Source: Cytophagales bacterium (GTDB lineage Bacteria > Bacteroidota > Bacteroidia > Cytophagales > UBA9547). Taken from it: a stretch of 21,291 nt of DNA. The stretch lies in assembly GCA_025360395.1 (NCBI GenBank), contig JANYCH010000080.1, positions 1 through 21,291 on the forward strand, given 5' to 3'. A program made the translations under genes and the position numbers. Of this stretch, positions 6,690-14,051 are shown piece after piece; within the stretch, counting starts at the first letter, position 1; the number at the start of each line of letters is the position of its first letter. The notes beneath the pieces are model-generated. The model was given only the letters and a program-made list of their open reading frames with translations, was not told the origin of the DNA and did not search any database.

Positions 6690-7886
6690 TTGAAAATCTA
6701 TCCAAACATCCTGGCAGGAGTTGTTGACTGCCTAAAGGTTATATTATTACAAAATAAATATACAGCTGATGTTTTAGAACAAGCCTTTCGGAACAACAAA
6801 AAATGGGGATCCCGTGACAGACGGTTTATAGGCGAAGCAGTTTTTGAAATAGTCAGATGGCAAAGATTATTTGCTCATGTAACAGGAGCCAATAATGCAG
6901 AACCTTCCTACTGTGAAAAGTTACTTGCTGCTTACCTCTTAAAAAATGGAATTGCCTTGCCTGAGGCCTATTCAGGTTTATTCAATATTGAAATTGTAAA
7001 AGAAGTTTTTTCATCGGAATCAATTCCTTTTGATGTCAGAGAATCAATTCCTGAATGGCTTAACGAATGGGGAAGAAGAGAACTTCCCAATAATTGGGAA
7101 CAAGAAATAAAATCCTTAAATGAACCGGCTCAAGTGTTTCTTCGTGTCAATTCATTAAAAATCACAACGCCAGAACTACTGGAAAAGTTAAAAATATCAG
7201 GTATAGAAACAAGTATTCATTCTTTATATCCGGAATGCCTGGTGATGAAAAAAAGACAGGTCCTAATTTCTATCAGGGAATATTTAGATGGTTTATTTGA
7301 AATTCAGGATGCCGGTTCTCAGGCAATAGCACCTTTTTTAAAAGTTGCTCCTGAAATGAATGTAATAGATGCCTGCGCCGGTGCCGGAGGCAAAACTCTT
7401 CATATTGCTTCTTTACTTCAAAATTCAGGAAAAATTGTTTCAATGGATGTTGATGAAAGAAAGCTTAAAATATTAAAGGAAAGAGCCTTAAGGGCGGGCG
7501 CCAAAAATATTGAAACAAGAAAAATACAACCTGAAAATATTGAACAATTAAAAAATACTGCAGACAGGTTACTTCTGGATGTACCTTGTTCTGGCATTGG
7601 AGTGCTGAAAAGAAATCCTGACGCAAAATGGAAATTATCAAAAGAAGAAGTAGAGAAGACAATTTCCCTTCAGTCAAAAATCATTTCAGAATACTCATCC
7701 ATGCTGAAGCCGGGAGGAATAATGGTTTATGCAACCTGCAGTATTTTGCCATCAGAAAACGAGAAACAAATTGAATCGTTTTTAAAAACTCATAGCCAAT
7801 GTTTTATCCTTGAAGAAGAAAAAAATGTATGGCCATCAGAAGGTGCTGATGGTTTTTATATAGCCAGATTGAAAAAAATTAAATAA
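6690..7886 (+). CDS. RsmB/NOP2-Sun-family RNA (cytosine-5) methyltransferase
   Basis: A 398-residue SAM-dependent RNA methyltransferase, probably acting on 16S rRNA as RsmB does at C967. An N-terminal NusB-like helical region (about 1-140) precedes the catalytic domain. The SAM-binding motif DACAGAGGK is at 227-235, the motif IV catalytic Pro-Cys (DVPCSG) has Cys 300, and the motif VI Cys (YATCSI) is Cys 350; the two cysteines are diagnostic for m5C enzymes. The start is a TTG at 6690: an in-frame TAA at 6684-6686 leaves no room upstream, and MKIYPNIL matches the usual family N-terminus. Other Rsm or tRNA members of the family cannot be fully excluded without a tree. It is the only large gene in its transcript. 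Confidence 0.9.
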   Translation: MKIYPNILAGVVDCLKVILLQNKYTADVLEQAFRNNKKWGSRDRRFIGEAVFEIVRWQRLFAHVTGANNAEPSYCEKLLAAYLLKNGIALPEAYSGLFNIEIVKEVFSSESIPFDVRESIPEWLNEWGRRELPNNWEQEIKSLNEPAQVFLRVNSLKITTPELLEKLKISGIETSIHSLYPECLVMKKRQVLISIREYLDGLFEIQDAGSQAIAPFLKVAPEMNVIDACAGAGGKTLHIASLLQNSGKIVSMDVDERKLKILKERALRAGAKNIETRKIQPENIEQLKNTADRLLLDVPCSGIGVLKRNPDAKWKLSKEEVEKTISLQSKIISEYSSMLKPGGIMVYATCSILPSENEKQIESFLKTHSQCFILEEEKNVWPSEGADGFYIARLKKIK

Positions 7887-7951
7887 AACAGGCACTTTTC
7901 AAGTCAATCTGCGTTTATAATATCAAAGATTAACAGAAACATCATTTTGGC

Positions 7952-7982
7952 TTGCGTGGATATAGTTGTTTCTCTATATTCG
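7952..7982 (+). promoter_or_regulatory. Promoter for ilvE
   Basis: TTG at 7952-7954 is followed after exactly 20 bases by TATATTCG (7975-7982), one mismatch from TAnnTTTG. The spacing is the same as at the ArsR promoter in this window. The ATG is 24 bases after the box, giving a leader of about 18 bases. Confidence 0.5.
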
Positions 7983-8006
7983 TAGCCTTTTAACTGATCG
8001 CAGGGT

Positions 8007-9071
8007 ATGACGAAGGCTTTCCAAATTAACACTCAACTGGTTACTCTAAGCCGGTTGGATCAAACAGATTTTAATAATTTAGGATTCGGTAAAGTTTTCT
8101 CTGATCACATGTTTGTTTGTGATTACAAAAACGGAGCCTGGGAAACACCTCAAATCATTCCATTTCAAAATCTTAGCATCAGTCCGGCTACCAATTTTAT
8201 ACATTACGGACAATCAATTTTTGAGGGGTTGAAAGCATTTTTATCTGACGATGGCAAAGTCAGGATATTCAGGCCAGAGGCAAATGCCAAAAGGATGAAT
8301 ATTTCAGCAAAAAGATTGTGCATGCCTGAGATCCCGGAAGAAATATTTCTTGGAGGATTAAATGAATTGCTTAAACTGGATAAGAAATGGATTCCAACTT
8401 CGGATGGTAGCTCAATGTACATCAGACCTTTCATGTTTTCTCTGGATGCCGAAATAAGAGTAAGGCCTTCAGATACATACAGGTTTATGATTATACTTTC
8501 GCCTTCAGGAAAATATTATTCTTCTCCTGTTAAGGTTTTAGTGGAAAGACAATATGTAAGAGCTGCCAGAGGCGGACTTGGTTCTGCTAAAACTTCTGCG
8601 AACTATGCTGCTTCTCTTTATCCCGCAAAACTTGCACAGCAAAAGGGATTTGATCAGTTAATCTGGACAGATGCTTCTGAGCATCAATATATTGAAGAGG
8701 CTGGGACTATGAACTTTATGTTCGTTATAAATGACACCTTGATCACACCTGCCCTATCGGACTCTATTCTTGCAGGTATAACACGCGATTCTATTATTAC
8801 CCTTGCCAAGGAGTGGGAAATGAAGGTTGAAGAGAGAAATGTTAGTATTGATGAAGTTTTAAAAGCTTCAGAAAACGGAACTTTGAAAGAAGCATTTGGC
8901 GCCGGAACCGCTGCAGTCGTTTCTCCTATCATCGTCATTCATGACAAAGGAAAGGATTATGCCTTACCCGCGGTAGAAGGAAGGGTATTTTCTGCCAGAG
9001 TGGCAAAAGAACTTTCAGAAATCAAAGCCGGAACAAAAGCTGATACCCATAACTGGGTAACTATACTTTAA
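8007..9071 (+). CDS. ilvE: Branched-chain amino acid aminotransferase
   Basis: A 354-residue class IV PLP-dependent aminotransferase that interconverts Leu, Ile and Val with their 2-oxo acids using 2-oxoglutarate/Glu. The family's N-terminal region includes FIHYGQSIFEGLKAF (64-78), with Arg in RIFRPEANAKRM just after. The PLP Schiff-base Lys is Lys 195 in GGLGSAKTSANYA. IEEAGTMNFMFV (229-240) binds the cofactor phosphate region, and FGAGTAAVVSPI is the other conserved C-terminal motif. Length and motif set match the longer BCAT form (about 350-360), not the short E. coli IlvE (about 309). A Cys-rich 64-residue gene starts 7 bases after its stop, so they share a transcript. Confidence 0.95.
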   Translation: MTKAFQINTQLVTLSRLDQTDFNNLGFGKVFSDHMFVCDYKNGAWETPQIIPFQNLSISPATNFIHYGQSIFEGLKAFLSDDGKVRIFRPEANAKRMNISAKRLCMPEIPEEIFLGGLNELLKLDKKWIPTSDGSSMYIRPFMFSLDAEIRVRPSDTYRFMIILSPSGKYYSSPVKVLVERQYVRAARGGLGSAKTSANYAASLYPAKLAQQKGFDQLIWTDASEHQYIEEAGTMNFMFVINDTLITPALSDSILAGITRDSIITLAKEWEMKVEERNVSIDEVLKASENGTLKEAFGAGTAAVVSPIIVIHDKGKDYALPAVEGRVFSARVAKELSEIKAGTKADTHNWVTIL

Positions 9072-9078
9072 CATACCC

Positions 9079-9273
9079 ATGTCCGGATGTGGATACGTTT
9101 GTCCGAAATGCAACGACACAGGTTTCGATGAAAATATGTTCGCCTGCGACTGGTGCCTGGTAGAGGACAAAATCTCACAAGTATTTGAATCCAATATAGT
9201 TACTGACGAAGACTGGCAGAAATCCGTTCACGAAGGTCCGTGCTGCGGTGATCTGGGTGTGGTGAACGGTTGA
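9079..9273 (+). CDS. Small Cys-rich (zinc-ribbon-like) protein
   Basis: A 64-residue protein with seven cysteines: Cys 4, a CPKC pair at 8-11, a CDWC pair at 23-26, and Cys 55-56. The two CxxC knuckles 12 residues apart, the first followed by NDTG as in DnaJ-type CxxCxGxG repeats, suggest a zinc ribbon. The start is ATG 9079, 7 bases after the ilvE stop, so it is in the same transcript. Its last two residues and stop codon lie in the heptamer array that begins at about 9261, so the C-terminus may have been set by insertion of that element. I do not recognise a named family; binding of metal is inference. Confidence 0.6.
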   Translation: MSGCGYVCPKCNDTGFDENMFACDWCLVEDKISQVFESNIVTDEDWQKSVHEGPCCGDLGVVNG

Positions 9274-9422
9274 CGGTTGACGGTTGACAGTAAAGTACTG
9301 TAATTTGCATCTGCATTCCTTGAACCGTCCATTTTTTGATTGACAATTAACTGATATTATAAAAAGTAATCTCGCCAAAATGGTTGAAACTACTGTCAAC
9401 CATCAACTGGCAACTGTCAACT
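9261..9422. repeat. Inverted heptamer-array element 1
   Basis: The left arm has three perfect GGTTGAC copies (9268-9288), preceded by a degenerate one (GGTGAAC). The right arm has four heptamers of the opposite orientation (GTCAACC, ATCAACT, GGCAACT, GTCAACT; 9395-9422), also in strict 7-base phase. The inner 11 bases of the arms are a perfect inverted repeat (GGTTGACAGTA 9282-9292 with TACTGTCAACC 9391-9401). The 98-base interior has no gene; a small palindrome (ACAGTA-AAG-TACTGT, 9287-9301) opens it. The element fills the space between two convergent genes: the stop of the Cys-rich gene is inside the left arm, and the stop of the EEP gene is 3 bases beyond the right arm. It resembles an interspersed, structured repeat rather than a gene. 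Confidence 0.75.
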
Positions 9423-9425
9423 GAA

Positions 9426-10529
9426 TTAATCCAAATTATATCTTCCCATAATCGGAAAGTGATCTGAAGCTTTCATATTCGTGAATGTATCGAACTTCTT
9501 TATCCTGATTGTTTTATTAAAAAATTGGTTGTCTATTCTCAAAAATGGCATTCCACCGTTGAATGTAAATCCAAATCCTTTTCCGGCTTCTTCAAAAGAA
9601 TTATCATAATATTTCTGCATGACCTTGTAAGAATATCCATAAGGTAAATCATTCCAGTCTCCACAGATAATGACCTTAAAGGGCGAAGATTTTGCAGCTT
9701 TCATTACTTTTTCAATCTGAAGAGCCCTTAATTTAAACCCGGCCTTTAGTTTTATAAAGAGATTCCCTTTCTCCGTTTCACTTAATTTCATAGCTTTCTT
9801 TTCGTCTATGTTCAATGATTCCAGGTGAATATTGAAGATCCTAACAGTTTCACCTGAAATGATCACATCCGTATAAATGGCCATATTATTACTACCTTCT
9901 TTAAAAATAATATTACCTTTTTTTACAATTGGCAGTTTAGAAAATGTGGCCATCCCAAATTGACCTCCACCTGCATCATTCAAAACAACAAAGAAGTAAT
10001 GATAAGGATAACCAATTGATTGCATTTTACTTACCATATTAAGGTAGTCTTCCCGCTTATTCTGATAGAACTCCTGAAAACAAACCACATCAGGATGAGC
10101 AACATTGCCAAGCCAGTCTGCTATTCTGTAACCTGAATGTTCCTTTTTATTTTTCCAGGAGGCATATGCATTAAAAACCCTTACATTATAACTTAACACG
10201 TCAAAATCACCATCAGATTTAACCGCATAATCATTCGTATTGCCAATTACAAATGAACTCTTGACAAATCCTGCACCTGAGATAAGGATTAAGGAAGAAA
10301 GTATTGCTTTCCATTTACCGAAAAACAACCAAAACACCACAAATATCACATTTATTAAAAGTGCAAAGGGCACCATGTAGGAAACAAAACCAGCTAACCA
10401 ATGCTCGTGCGGAGAAACACCTGCGGCGGAAAAGATGCCATAACTCAAAATGGCAACGATGATATTCAGTATAAAGAGTAGTGTAAACAAGAATCTGACA
10501 AAGACACGAAAATAACTGCATAACTCCAC
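9426..10529 (-). CDS. Membrane-anchored endonuclease/exonuclease/phosphatase-fold protein
   Basis: A 367-residue protein with three predicted membrane helices in the first 95 residues (about 12-35, 46-70 and 75-95), then an EEP (DNase I-like) domain. The active-site set is complete: Asn 115 in LSYNVRVFN, Glu 153 in CFQEF, His 235 in NIHLES, Asp 291 and Asn 293 in GDWND, and Asp 356-His 357 in SDHFP. The fold covers nucleases, sphingomyelinases and inositol phosphatases; this membrane-anchored form is common in Bacteroidota and its substrate is unknown. The start is a GTG at 10529 (an in-frame stop lies at 10560-10562 upstream); an ATG at 10531 is out of frame. Its stop is 3 bases from repeat element 1. 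It is divergent from the dehydrogenase gene with a 56-base gap. Confidence 0.88.
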   Translation of the reverse strand: MELCSYFRVFVRFLFTLLFILNIIVAILSYGIFSAAGVSPHEHWLAGFVSYMVPFALLINVIFVVFWLFFGKWKAILSSLILISGAGFVKSSFVIGNTNDYAVKSDGDFDVLSYNVRVFNAYASWKNKKEHSGYRIADWLGNVAHPDVVCFQEFYQNKREDYLNMVSKMQSIGYPYHYFFVVLNDAGGGQFGMATFSKLPIVKKGNIIFKEGSNNMAIYTDVIISGETVRIFNIHLESLNIDEKKAMKLSETEKGNLFIKLKAGFKLRALQIEKVMKAAKSSPFKVIICGDWNDLPYGYSYKVMQKYYDNSFEEAGKGFGFTFNGGMPFLRIDNQFFNKTIRIKKFDTFTNMKASDHFPIMGRYNLD

Positions 10530-10549
10530 ATCCTGAAAAATGAAAAATG

Positions 10550-10557
10550 TAGATTTG
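10550..10557 (+). promoter_or_regulatory. Candidate -7 box for the dehydrogenase gene
   Basis: TAGATTTG is an exact TAnnTTTG match, 28 bases before the ATG at 10586. The place for a -33 element falls on the start of the divergent EEP gene and holds no TTG. A weaker minus-strand box (TAACTTTT, 10562-10569) could serve the EEP gene. Confidence 0.35.
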
Positions 10558-10585
10558 TTTTAAAAGTTACATACATATAAATATT

Positions 10586-11533
10586 ATGACTCTACGAATT
10601 GTGGTGCTTGATGCAGGAACATTTTATGGACACCCTTCTTTTCAAAAATCCTTGCAGGATCTGGGTGATTTGGAAATTTATGAAAGCACCCAGGAATCGC
10701 TTGTAAAGGAACGGATCTCTAACGCTGCCATTGTTGTAACAAACAAAGTTGTACTTGATGAGGAACTGATAAAAAACGCCAACATTTTAAAATTAGTTTG
10801 TGTTACAGCCACAGGAATGAACAATATTGACCTTTTAGCTGCTAAGGAAAAAGGTATAATAGTTAAAAATGCCAAAGGTTATTCGACAGATAGTGTGGCG
10901 CAAACTACCTTTGCCATGGCGTTTCAATTGACAATGAATTTGGCCAGGCATTATCAATATGTTCAGTCTGATTACCATAACAATCAATTTTTTACTCATT
11001 TATTACCTTCCTTTAGCGAATTAAATGGAAAAACATGGGGTATTATTGGATTAGGGGCAATCGGTAAAAAAGTTGCCGAAATAGCGTTGGCTTTTGGTTG
11101 CAAAGTGATCTACCATTCCCCAAGTGGACAAAATTTAAATACCAACTATAAACATTTGCCTTTAACAGATTTGCTGTCTCAATCAGACTATATAAGCATT
11201 CACACTCCTCTTAATAAACACACTAATAACTTACTGACTTACAATAATTTAAATCTTTGCAAATCAACCTGCATTTTAATCAATGTTGCCAGGGGAGGAA
11301 TAATAGAAGAAGAAGGGTTGAGGCAGGTTATTGACGAAGGTTTAATTGCTGGTGTCGCAACAGATGTATATTCGGTTGAACCCATACTAAAGGAGAATCC
11401 ATTATTATCTGTTAAAAATAAAGAGCGGCTTTTGCTTACTCCACATATTGCCTGGGGAAGTTTGGAAGCAAGGCAAAAATTAATGGATATCACAAGGCAA
11501 AACATAGTGGATTATTTAAAATCAGGCGGTTAG
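10586..11533 (+). CDS. D-2-hydroxyacid dehydrogenase (glycerate/hydroxypyruvate reductase-like)
   Basis: A 315-residue NAD(P)-dependent oxidoreductase of the D-isomer specific 2-hydroxyacid dehydrogenase family, which reduces 2-oxo acids to D-2-hydroxy acids. The Rossmann motif GLGAIG is at 155-160. The catalytic triad is present: Arg 236 in NVARGG, Glu 265 in SVEP, His 287 in PHIAW. The strand after the glycine loop ends VIYHSPSG without the acidic residue that usually selects NAD, which suggests tolerance of NADP. The substrate is uncertain; hydroxypyruvate or glyoxylate are common for this subgroup. It is followed by the Skp-like gene after 65 bases, which has its own candidate promoter. 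Confidence 0.9.
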   Translation: MTLRIVVLDAGTFYGHPSFQKSLQDLGDLEIYESTQESLVKERISNAAIVVTNKVVLDEELIKNANILKLVCVTATGMNNIDLLAAKEKGIIVKNAKGYSTDSVAQTTFAMAFQLTMNLARHYQYVQSDYHNNQFFTHLLPSFSELNGKTWGIIGLGAIGKKVAEIALAFGCKVIYHSPSGQNLNTNYKHLPLTDLLSQSDYISIHTPLNKHTNNLLTYNNLNLCKSTCILINVARGGIIEEEGLRQVIDEGLIAGVATDVYSVEPILKENPLLSVKNKERLLLTPHIAWGSLEARQKLMDITRQNIVDYLKSGG

Positions 11534-11561
11534 CAGCATTAAATTTTCCAATTATTTATTC

Positions 11562-11569
11562 TAAGTTTG
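11562..11569 (+). promoter_or_regulatory. Candidate -7 box for the Skp-like gene
   Basis: TAAGTTTG is an exact TAnnTTTG match 30 bases before the ATG at 11599. At the 20-base distance upstream the sequence is TTA, two of three matches to TTG. Confidence 0.4.
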
Positions 11570-11598
11570 CCGGAATATTTTATTTTAAAATCTGATAA

Positions 11599-12231
11599 AT
11601 GACTAAGAACATTTCGTTGATAATTAATTGTGTTTTGATTGTAGCGGTTGGAATATTATACTATTTACATTTTAAGCCTGAAACTTCATCGGTTTCTTCT
11701 AACGTAACAACAATTGATAGTACTTCTGGTCCGGCTATCACTATCCCAGAAGATCAGATCAAAAAAAGCGGAATTGTATATGTTAATACCGATACCTTAT
11801 TAAAATATTATGACTTTTATAATTCCGCTAAAAAAAGCCTGGAAAACCGTCAGAAGAAAGCCGAAGCATCGTTAGGGGCTAGTTACAATGCTATTCAAAG
11901 TGAAGTGATGGAATTTCAGAAAAAGGCGCAGGCAGGAACATTGACACAGGAAGAAGGAGCTAGAAAAGAGCAAGAATTAATGTCGAAACAACAACAATTT
12001 TTAGCTAACAAAGAAACACAAATGGGTGCCTTGGTTGCTGAAGAACAAAAACTTTCAGAACAATTGAATAAAAAAGTCCAGGAATATGTAACCAGGTTCT
12101 GCAAAGGAAAAGATTATCAGTTTGTTTTGGGCTACACTGGCATGAGCAGCAACGTTTTATTCAAAAACGACAGCCTAGATATTACCCAGCCTATTTTAAA
12201 AGGCCTGAATGAGGAATACAGGAAGAAATAG
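11599..12231 (+). CDS. OmpH/Skp-family periplasmic chaperone-like protein
   Basis: A 210-residue protein with one hydrophobic segment at about 5-23 and no clear cleavage site, so it may remain anchored in the inner membrane and face the periplasm. After a Ser/Thr-rich linker, IVYVNTDTLLKYYDFY (about 59-74) is the conserved first strand and helix start of the OmpH family. A long Lys/Glu/Gln coiled coil covers about 75-165, and FVLGYTG-SSNVLFKNDSLDIT is the family's closing strand pattern. Skp proteins hold unfolded outer-membrane proteins during transit. Its TAG stop overlaps the first heptamer of repeat element 2 by 2 bases. Confidence 0.88.
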   Translation: MTKNISLIINCVLIVAVGILYYLHFKPETSSVSSNVTTIDSTSGPAITIPEDQIKKSGIVYVNTDTLLKYYDFYNSAKKSLENRQKKAEASLGASYNAIQSEVMEFQKKAQAGTLTQEEGARKEQELMSKQQQFLANKETQMGALVAEEQKLSEQLNKKVQEYVTRFCKGKDYQFVLGYTGMSSNVLFKNDSLDITQPILKGLNEEYRKK

Positions 12232-12410
12232 TTGACAGTTGACGGTTGACGGTGGTGAGTGGCCAGTAATTTTTTGGTCACTCGATTTTTTTTTAGATAA
12301 ATTAAAGATGGATGTTAAAAGTTTATATGATGACATACAGTCTTATGACAACTCGATGCTCCTTTTTAACGGCTTGAAAACTCACAACTCTCAACTCAAA
12401 ACCCGCAACT
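12230..12410. repeat. Inverted heptamer-array element 2
   Basis: The left arm is AGTTGAC, AGTTGAC, GGTTGAC (12230-12250), contiguous with the stop of the Skp-like gene. The right arm, in reverse orientation, is five degenerate heptamers in 7-base phase (GAAAACT, CACAACT, CTCAACT, CAAAACC, CGCAACT; 12376-12410) and stops 4 bases before the ATG of the transporter gene. Between them lie an intrinsic terminator (12257-12294) and about 80 bases without recognisable function. It shares arm units and orientation with element 1 but not interior sequence. The right arm is more diverged than that of element 1. Confidence 0.65.
12257..12294 (+). terminator. Intrinsic terminator inside repeat element 2
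   Basis: GAGTGGCCA and TGGTCACTC form a nine-base stem with one G-U pair and a short AT loop, followed by a run of nine T. It should end the dehydrogenase/Skp transcript and separates it from the transporter gene. Confidence 0.85.
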
Positions 12411-12414
12411 GATC

Positions 12415-13713
12415 ATGAAGAACGATCCTAAAGTAATCAGGGCCTGGTGTATGTATGACTGGGCCAATTCGGTTTATTCTTTGATCATTACCTCTTCTAT
12501 TTTTCCAGCTTACTATCAGGCAGTTACTAAAAATCCTTCTAATGGTGACAAGGTTCATTTTTTAGGTTTTGATATAATTAATTCTGTTTTATACTCTTAT
12601 ACGCTGTCCTTTTCCTTTTTATGTGTGGTCATATTGAGCCCCTTGTTTGCAGGGATTGCTGATCACATCGGGAGAAAAAAGTTGTTTATGCGATTCTTTT
12701 GCACATTAGGGTCTTTTGCTTGCATGGGCCTATACTTTTTTAATGGCGAGAATATTGGTTGGGGATTGACTATGCTAATTCTTGCAACTATTGGTTACGC
12801 AGGAAGTTTGGTATTTTACAATGCTTTCCTACCTGAAATAACCACCACTGAAACCTCTGACAAAGTAAGCGCAAGAGGTTTCTCTTTTGGATATATTGGT
12901 AGTGTGATCTTATTGATTATCAATTTGTCTATGATACTCAAACCCGATTTTTTTGGTGGTATCAGCTCTGGTAATGCTTCCAGAATTTCATTCTTAATGG
13001 TAGGGATCTGGTGGTTGGGATTTGCCCAATATACATTTTGGGTTTTACCGGAAAAGCAAATATCTAAAGTAACAGATGGAAATATCTTTACCTCAGGGTT
13101 TGAAGAACTAAACAAGGTTTTTACCCAGGTAAAATCAATGAGAACCTTGAAGAGTTTTCTTATTGCCTTCTTCTTTTGCAGTATGGGAGTGCAAACTGTA
13201 ATGTATGTTGCTACATTATTTGGCGAGAAGGAGTTTCATCTTGAAACAGGACAACTAATTACTGTGGTTTTAATACTCCAGCTAATTGCCATTCCTGGAG
13301 CAAACCTGGCTGCTTTTATTTCGAGAAAGAAAGGAAATATTTTTACACTGACTTCCATTGTTTGCATTTGGATTTTGACCTGCGTAGGAGCATATTTTAT
13401 GCAAAATGGCAACCAATTCTATATGTTGGCAGTGGTAGTCGGATTGATAATGGGCGCAATTCAGGCACTGGCACGTTCTACTTATTCAAAACTTTTACCA
13501 AAAGACTCAGCAGACAATGCTTCTTTTTTTAGTTTCTATGATGTTACTGAGAAACTTGCCATCGTGATCGGAACATTTAGTTATGGGTTAATAGAAAACC
13601 TGACAGGAAGTATGAGAAACAGTATTCTAGCTTTAGGATTGTTTTTTGTAGCTGCTTTTTATTTTTTATATATTACAAGAAAATCAATTAAAAATGAAAC
13701 ATCTGTTAATTAG
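12415..13713 (+). CDS. MFS transporter, UMF1 (Atg22-like) family
   Basis: A 432-residue membrane protein with about 12 hydrophobic segments. The N-terminal VIRAWCMYDWANSVYSLII (8-26) matches the YDWANSxY signature of the UMF1/Atg22-like major facilitator group, and the loop GIADHIGRKKLF (about 80-91) is the usual MFS loop between helices 2 and 3. Solute is unknown; members of this group have been linked to efflux, such as of amino acids from the yeast vacuole by Atg22. The ATG at 12415 follows the repeat element at once, so the upstream region, including any promoter, is the repeat itself. Its last 20 bases overlap the next gene. Confidence 0.88.
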   Translation: MKNDPKVIRAWCMYDWANSVYSLIITSSIFPAYYQAVTKNPSNGDKVHFLGFDIINSVLYSYTLSFSFLCVVILSPLFAGIADHIGRKKLFMRFFCTLGSFACMGLYFFNGENIGWGLTMLILATIGYAGSLVFYNAFLPEITTTETSDKVSARGFSFGYIGSVILLIINLSMILKPDFFGGISSGNASRISFLMVGIWWLGFAQYTFWVLPEKQISKVTDGNIFTSGFEELNKVFTQVKSMRTLKSFLIAFFFCSMGVQTVMYVATLFGEKEFHLETGQLITVVLILQLIAIPGANLAAFISRKKGNIFTLTSIVCIWILTCVGAYFMQNGNQFYMLAVVVGLIMGAIQALARSTYSKLLPKDSADNASFFSFYDVTEKLAIVIGTFSYGLIENLTGSMRNSILALGLFFVAAFYFLYITRKSIKNETSVN

Positions 13714-14050
13714 CCTTCTTATTGCATTTTCCTGTTTTTCATGCGGAGAAAAGAACGTTGAATTAAATAGTCAGGACTCTAAATCTGATGCACATATAAA
13801 AATTACGGGTGAGAAAGGTTCTTCTGTTGATCCCTATAAGGTAAATATATTCGTTGAGGCAAATGGAAAAAAAGAAAGTGTGGGGACGGAGATCTTTTCG
13901 GGCTCACTGGACAGCTCAAATGTAAATTTTGACTGGCAGCAACCAGGGGTTTGTCTTATTACCTTTTCTCAACAGGATAATAGCACCAGGAAAATACTGG
14001 CGGTTGCACTTGAAAACAAAATTGGTTTAAAAGAAATCGGGCTGGAGTAA
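13694..14050 (+). CDS. Small lipoprotein, 118 residues
   Basis: It starts inside the transporter gene (20-base overlap), which suggests translational coupling. MKHLLISLLIAFSCFSCGEK is a clear lipoprotein signal with the lipobox CFSC; the probable lipidated Cys is residue 17. The mature part is about 100 residues and mostly beta, with FVEANGKKESVGTEIFSGSL and NSTRKILAVALENK. I do not recognise a named domain. The coupling to the transporter suggests they work together at the envelope, which is inference. It converges with the transglutaminase-fold gene with one base between the two stops. Confidence 0.72.
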   Translation: MKHLLISLLIAFSCFSCGEKNVELNSQDSKSDAHIKITGEKGSSVDPYKVNIFVEANGKKESVGTEIFSGSLDSSNVNFDWQQPGVCLITFSQQDNSTRKILAVALENKIGLKEIGLE

Positions 14051-14051
14051 T

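Noticed and set aside
9268..9288. CRISPR array or array of -35-like TTGACA boxes at the heptamer repeats
   Set aside because: The units are 7 bases with no spacers, so it is not CRISPR. TTGAC is not the -33 element in Bacteroidota, and no -7 boxes follow.
12308..12412. A 34-residue ORF inside repeat element 2 that ends in the heptamer arm
   Set aside because: Its C-terminus is only translated repeat and it has no signal, domain or ribosome site; I take it as chance.
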